Source: Bacteroidota bacterium (GTDB lineage: Bacteria; Bacteroidota; Bacteroidia; Bacteroidales; Prolixibacteraceae). Taken from it: a stretch of DNA of 6,283 nt. The notes under the pieces are model-generated. The model had not been told where the DNA came from. It did no database searches and saw only the letters and a program-made list of their open reading frames with translations. The DNA is taken from NCBI GenBank assembly GCA_030691295.1, contig JAUYEQ010000245.1, forward strand, positions 1-6,283, written 5' to 3'. The translations under genes were made by a program, and so were the position numbers. Shown here piece by piece: positions 4,766 to 6,283 of this stretch (position 1 is its first letter; each line of letters opens with the position of its first letter).

Positions 4766-5682
4766 TATGTTAGTTGATCACCTTTCCCCATCATATTCAT
4801 AAACACATCCTCAATCGTAGGTGCAATGTCAAAAACTTCCAGATTTTCATGATTTTTTTTCATCAGGAAGTTTTCGAATTCTGTTGCTTCCACTTCATCA
4901 TCTTTTCCGGTTACGTGGAGATATTGTCCGAAAGCATACACCGAATCTGTTTTTTCATATGAGCGCAAATCCAAAATCAGGCAGTGCATATCGTTCGACC
5001 TGATGGCATATAGTTTCCTCGTATAACCATCAACTAAATTTCGCGGAGTGTTGATATCCAGAACTTTGCCTTTTTGCATCAGTGCTACCCGATTGCAAAG
5101 AGTGGCCTCGTCCATATATGGCGTCGAAACCAGAATCGTTATTCCTTTCTGCTGAAGGTTTTTAAGCATTTCCCAGAATTCCTTGCGCGAAACAGCGTCA
5201 ACTCCGGTTGTTGGCTCATCCAAAATCAGGATTTCAGGTTTGTGGATTAAGGCGCACGATAAAGCCAGTTTTTGCTTCATTCCTCCTGAAAGTTTTCCGG
5301 CCAAACGGTTTTTAAACGGCTCAATCTGAATGTAAATATCCCGGATCAGCTCGTAATTTTCGGCAACTGTAGTTTTAAAAACGGTCGCAAAAAAGTTCAG
5401 GTTTTCTTCCACTGTCAAATCCTGATACAACGAAAATCGCCCCGGCATGTACCCCACCATGTTCCTGATTTTCTTGTAGTCTTTGATGACATCGAACCCG
5501 TTCATGGTGGCAGTGCCTTCATCCTGAATAAGTAAGGTCATCAGAATGCGCATCAAAGTTGTTTTGCCTGCACCATCCGGGCCAATCAGGCCAAAAAGTT
5601 CACCTTTCTGCACTTCCAGCGAAATGTCGGTTATGGCCTGAACCTCTTTGTAGGATTTGCTGATATGTTGAATGCTGATCAT
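4765..5682 (-). CDS. ABC transporter ATP-binding protein (ATPase 1; like the N-terminal half of YbhF), with degenerate Q- and H-loops
   Basis: This 305-residue nucleotide-binding protein has Walker A GPDGAGKT (34-41), signature LSGGMKQKL (131-139), Walker B ILILDEP with Glu156 (151-157) and D-loop GVDA (160-163). Two key positions are changed. The Q-loop reads YMPGRFSLY, with Gly81 (codon GGG at 5440-5442) where Gln is expected. The H-loop reads VSTPYMDEA, with Pro188 (CCA, 5119-5121) where the catalytic His is expected. I recall the same variants in Bacteroidota homologues, so they probably mark the family. The protein should hold ATP but contribute a weak hydrolytic site, working with ATPase 2 as an asymmetric pair. 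Residues 220-305 form a C-terminal extension ending in IAPTIEDVFMNMMG, as in DrrA-like ATPases; the E. coli homologue is fused to a second ATPase domain. ATG at 5680-5682 fits. The adaptor gene lies 97 bp upstream, past two short tandem repeats. Confidence 0.95.
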   Translation of the reverse strand: MISIQHISKSYKEVQAITDISLEVQKGELFGLIGPDGAGKTTLMRILMTLLIQDEGTATMNGFDVIKDYKKIRNMVGYMPGRFSLYQDLTVEENLNFFATVFKTTVAENYELIRDIYIQIEPFKNRLAGKLSGGMKQKLALSCALIHKPEILILDEPTTGVDAVSRKEFWEMLKNLQQKGITILVSTPYMDEATLCNRVALMQKGKVLDINTPRNLVDGYTRKLYAIRSNDMHCLILDLRSYEKTDSVYAFGQYLHVTGKDDEVEATEFENFLMKKNHENLEVFDIAPTIEDVFMNMMGKGDQLT

Positions 5683-5692
5683 GAATTAATAG

Positions 5693-5720
5693 TTTCAAGT
5701 TCCAAATTTCAAGTTCCAAG
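5693..5720. repeat. 14-bp tandem duplication
   Basis: TTTCAAGTTCCAAA (5693-5706) is followed directly by TTTCAAGTTCCAAG (5707-5720), 13 of 14 bases identical. It lies 10 bp upstream of the ATPase 1 start codon. Similar CAAGTTCCAAGT-type runs occur between genes in Bacteroidota (from memory). Confidence 0.8.
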
Positions 5721-5750
5721 TTATTTTGCCAGCGACTAGCAGCTCGTATA

Positions 5751-5776
5751 AAACTGTGACTGGAAACTGTGACTGA
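5751..5776. repeat. 13-bp tandem duplication
   Basis: AAACTGTGACTGG (5751-5763) is followed directly by AAACTGTGACTGA (5764-5776), 12 of 13 bases identical. It lies three bases beyond the adaptor stop codon (5780-5782). Its word is unrelated to the 14-bp duplication in the same junction. Confidence 0.8.
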
Positions 5777-5779
5777 ACA

Positions 5780-6283
5780 CTAGAAGTTTACTTCCCCTGG
5801 CATCCCGATTTTCAGGCTTCCATCGTTGGGAACTACTATTTTTACGGCATACATCAGTTTTATGCGTTCCTCTTTCGTTTGAATGATCTTTGGCGTGAAT
5901 TCTGATTCCGACGAAATCCAACTGATTTTTCCGGAGAGGGATTGCATTTCTTTGGCTCCTGAATCAATCAGTATTTTGACATCGTTTCCTAATTTCACAT
6001 CCGACAACTGCGCGCCTGAAACGTAAACTTTCAGTTCCAGATTCGACAAATCAGCCATTTTAAGAACGGGTTTGCCGGGAGTTGCCAGTTCTCCGGTTTC
6101 CAGATAAGTTTCCAGAACAGTTCCTTTATTTGGGCTTTTTATCTGGCATTTAGTCAGTTGTTCGTTCAGTAAATCGAGTTGCCGTTTTACGACTTCCATT
6201 TCGCTGGCAATTAGCTGAAACTGTGTATTGGTGGCCGAAACTTGTTTATCCAGAACATTCAATTGTCCGTTTATATCGTCCAT
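5780..6283 (-). CDS. HlyD/YbhG-like periplasmic adaptor (membrane fusion protein), N-terminus beyond the window
   Basis: The visible 167 residues are the C-terminal part of an adaptor that is usually near 300 residues or more. The Met at the window edge is probably internal, because a coiled-coil hairpin normally follows a membrane anchor and the first lipoyl half. Residues 1-47 are the second strand of the coiled coil. The second lipoyl half comes next (about 48-80, CQIKSPNKGTVLETYLETGE). The beta-barrel begins at LELKVYVSG (82-90), and a C-terminal block contains FTPKIIQTKEERIKLMYAV (129-147) and LKIGMPGEV (157-165). That block resembles the end of E. coli YbhG as I recall it. The protein should bridge the inner-membrane ATPase/permease complex to an outer-membrane TolC-like channel. 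It is the first exporter gene in this window. The stop TAG at 5780-5782 is followed by short tandem repeats. A TolC-family gene and a TetR-type regulator would be expected further upstream but are not visible. Confidence 0.92.
   Translation of the reverse strand: MDDINGQLNVLDKQVSATNTQFQLIASEMEVVKRQLDLLNEQLTKCQIKSPNKGTVLETYLETGELATPGKPVLKMADLSNLELKVYVSGAQLSDVKLGNDVKILIDSGAKEMQSLSGKISWISSESEFTPKIIQTKEERIKLMYAVKIVVPNDGSLKIGMPGEVNF

Overview
The window looks like a piece of a Bacteroidota chromosome, possibly of the Marinilabiliales/Prolixibacteraceae type (an inference from moderate-to-low GC, few Shine-Dalgarno sites, and small four-helix-bundle and GxxExxY genes set among intergenic repeats). 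No ribosomal or marker gene is present to confirm this.

Most of the window (positions 533 to 6283) is one minus-strand operon for a YbhGFSR-type ABC-2 exporter. In transcription order it holds: the C-terminal part of a HlyD/YbhG-like periplasmic adaptor (5780-6283, cut by the window edge), an ABC ATPase (4765-5682), a second ABC ATPase (3544-4266), and two six-helix ABC-2 permeases with large periplasmic domains (2251-3360 and 533-1651). The two ATPases look like the separate halves of the fused tandem ATPase YbhF. Their motif defects are complementary, so the dimer should have one canonical and one degenerate ATP site. Together the products would pump a substrate, probably a drug-like or hydrophobic compound, across the inner membrane and through an outer-membrane channel that would be encoded outside the window.

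The unusual part is between the exporter genes. All four junctions are swollen by repeats, each of a different kind. Adaptor/ATPase 1 has two short tandem duplications. ATPase 1/ATPase 2 holds a GxxExxY nuclease-fold gene framed by a roughly 32-bp inverted repeat rich in CACAGAG words. ATPase 2/permease A has two inverted copies of a GC-rich hairpin repeat whose stems show compensatory base changes. Permease A/permease B holds a four-helix-bundle (23S rRNA intervening-sequence protein family) gene framed by a 39-bp near-identical direct repeat and a 16-bp-period array. The two gene-bearing units look like independent small cassettes inserted into a pre-existing operon, and the edge of each overlaps the stop codon of the upstream gene.

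At the left edge, on the plus strand and convergent with the operon, is the C-terminal part of an unrelated protein (3-464) with His and Cys motifs like those of permuted NlpC/P60 (papain-fold) enzymes. No RNA gene, CRISPR array or convincing terminator was seen.
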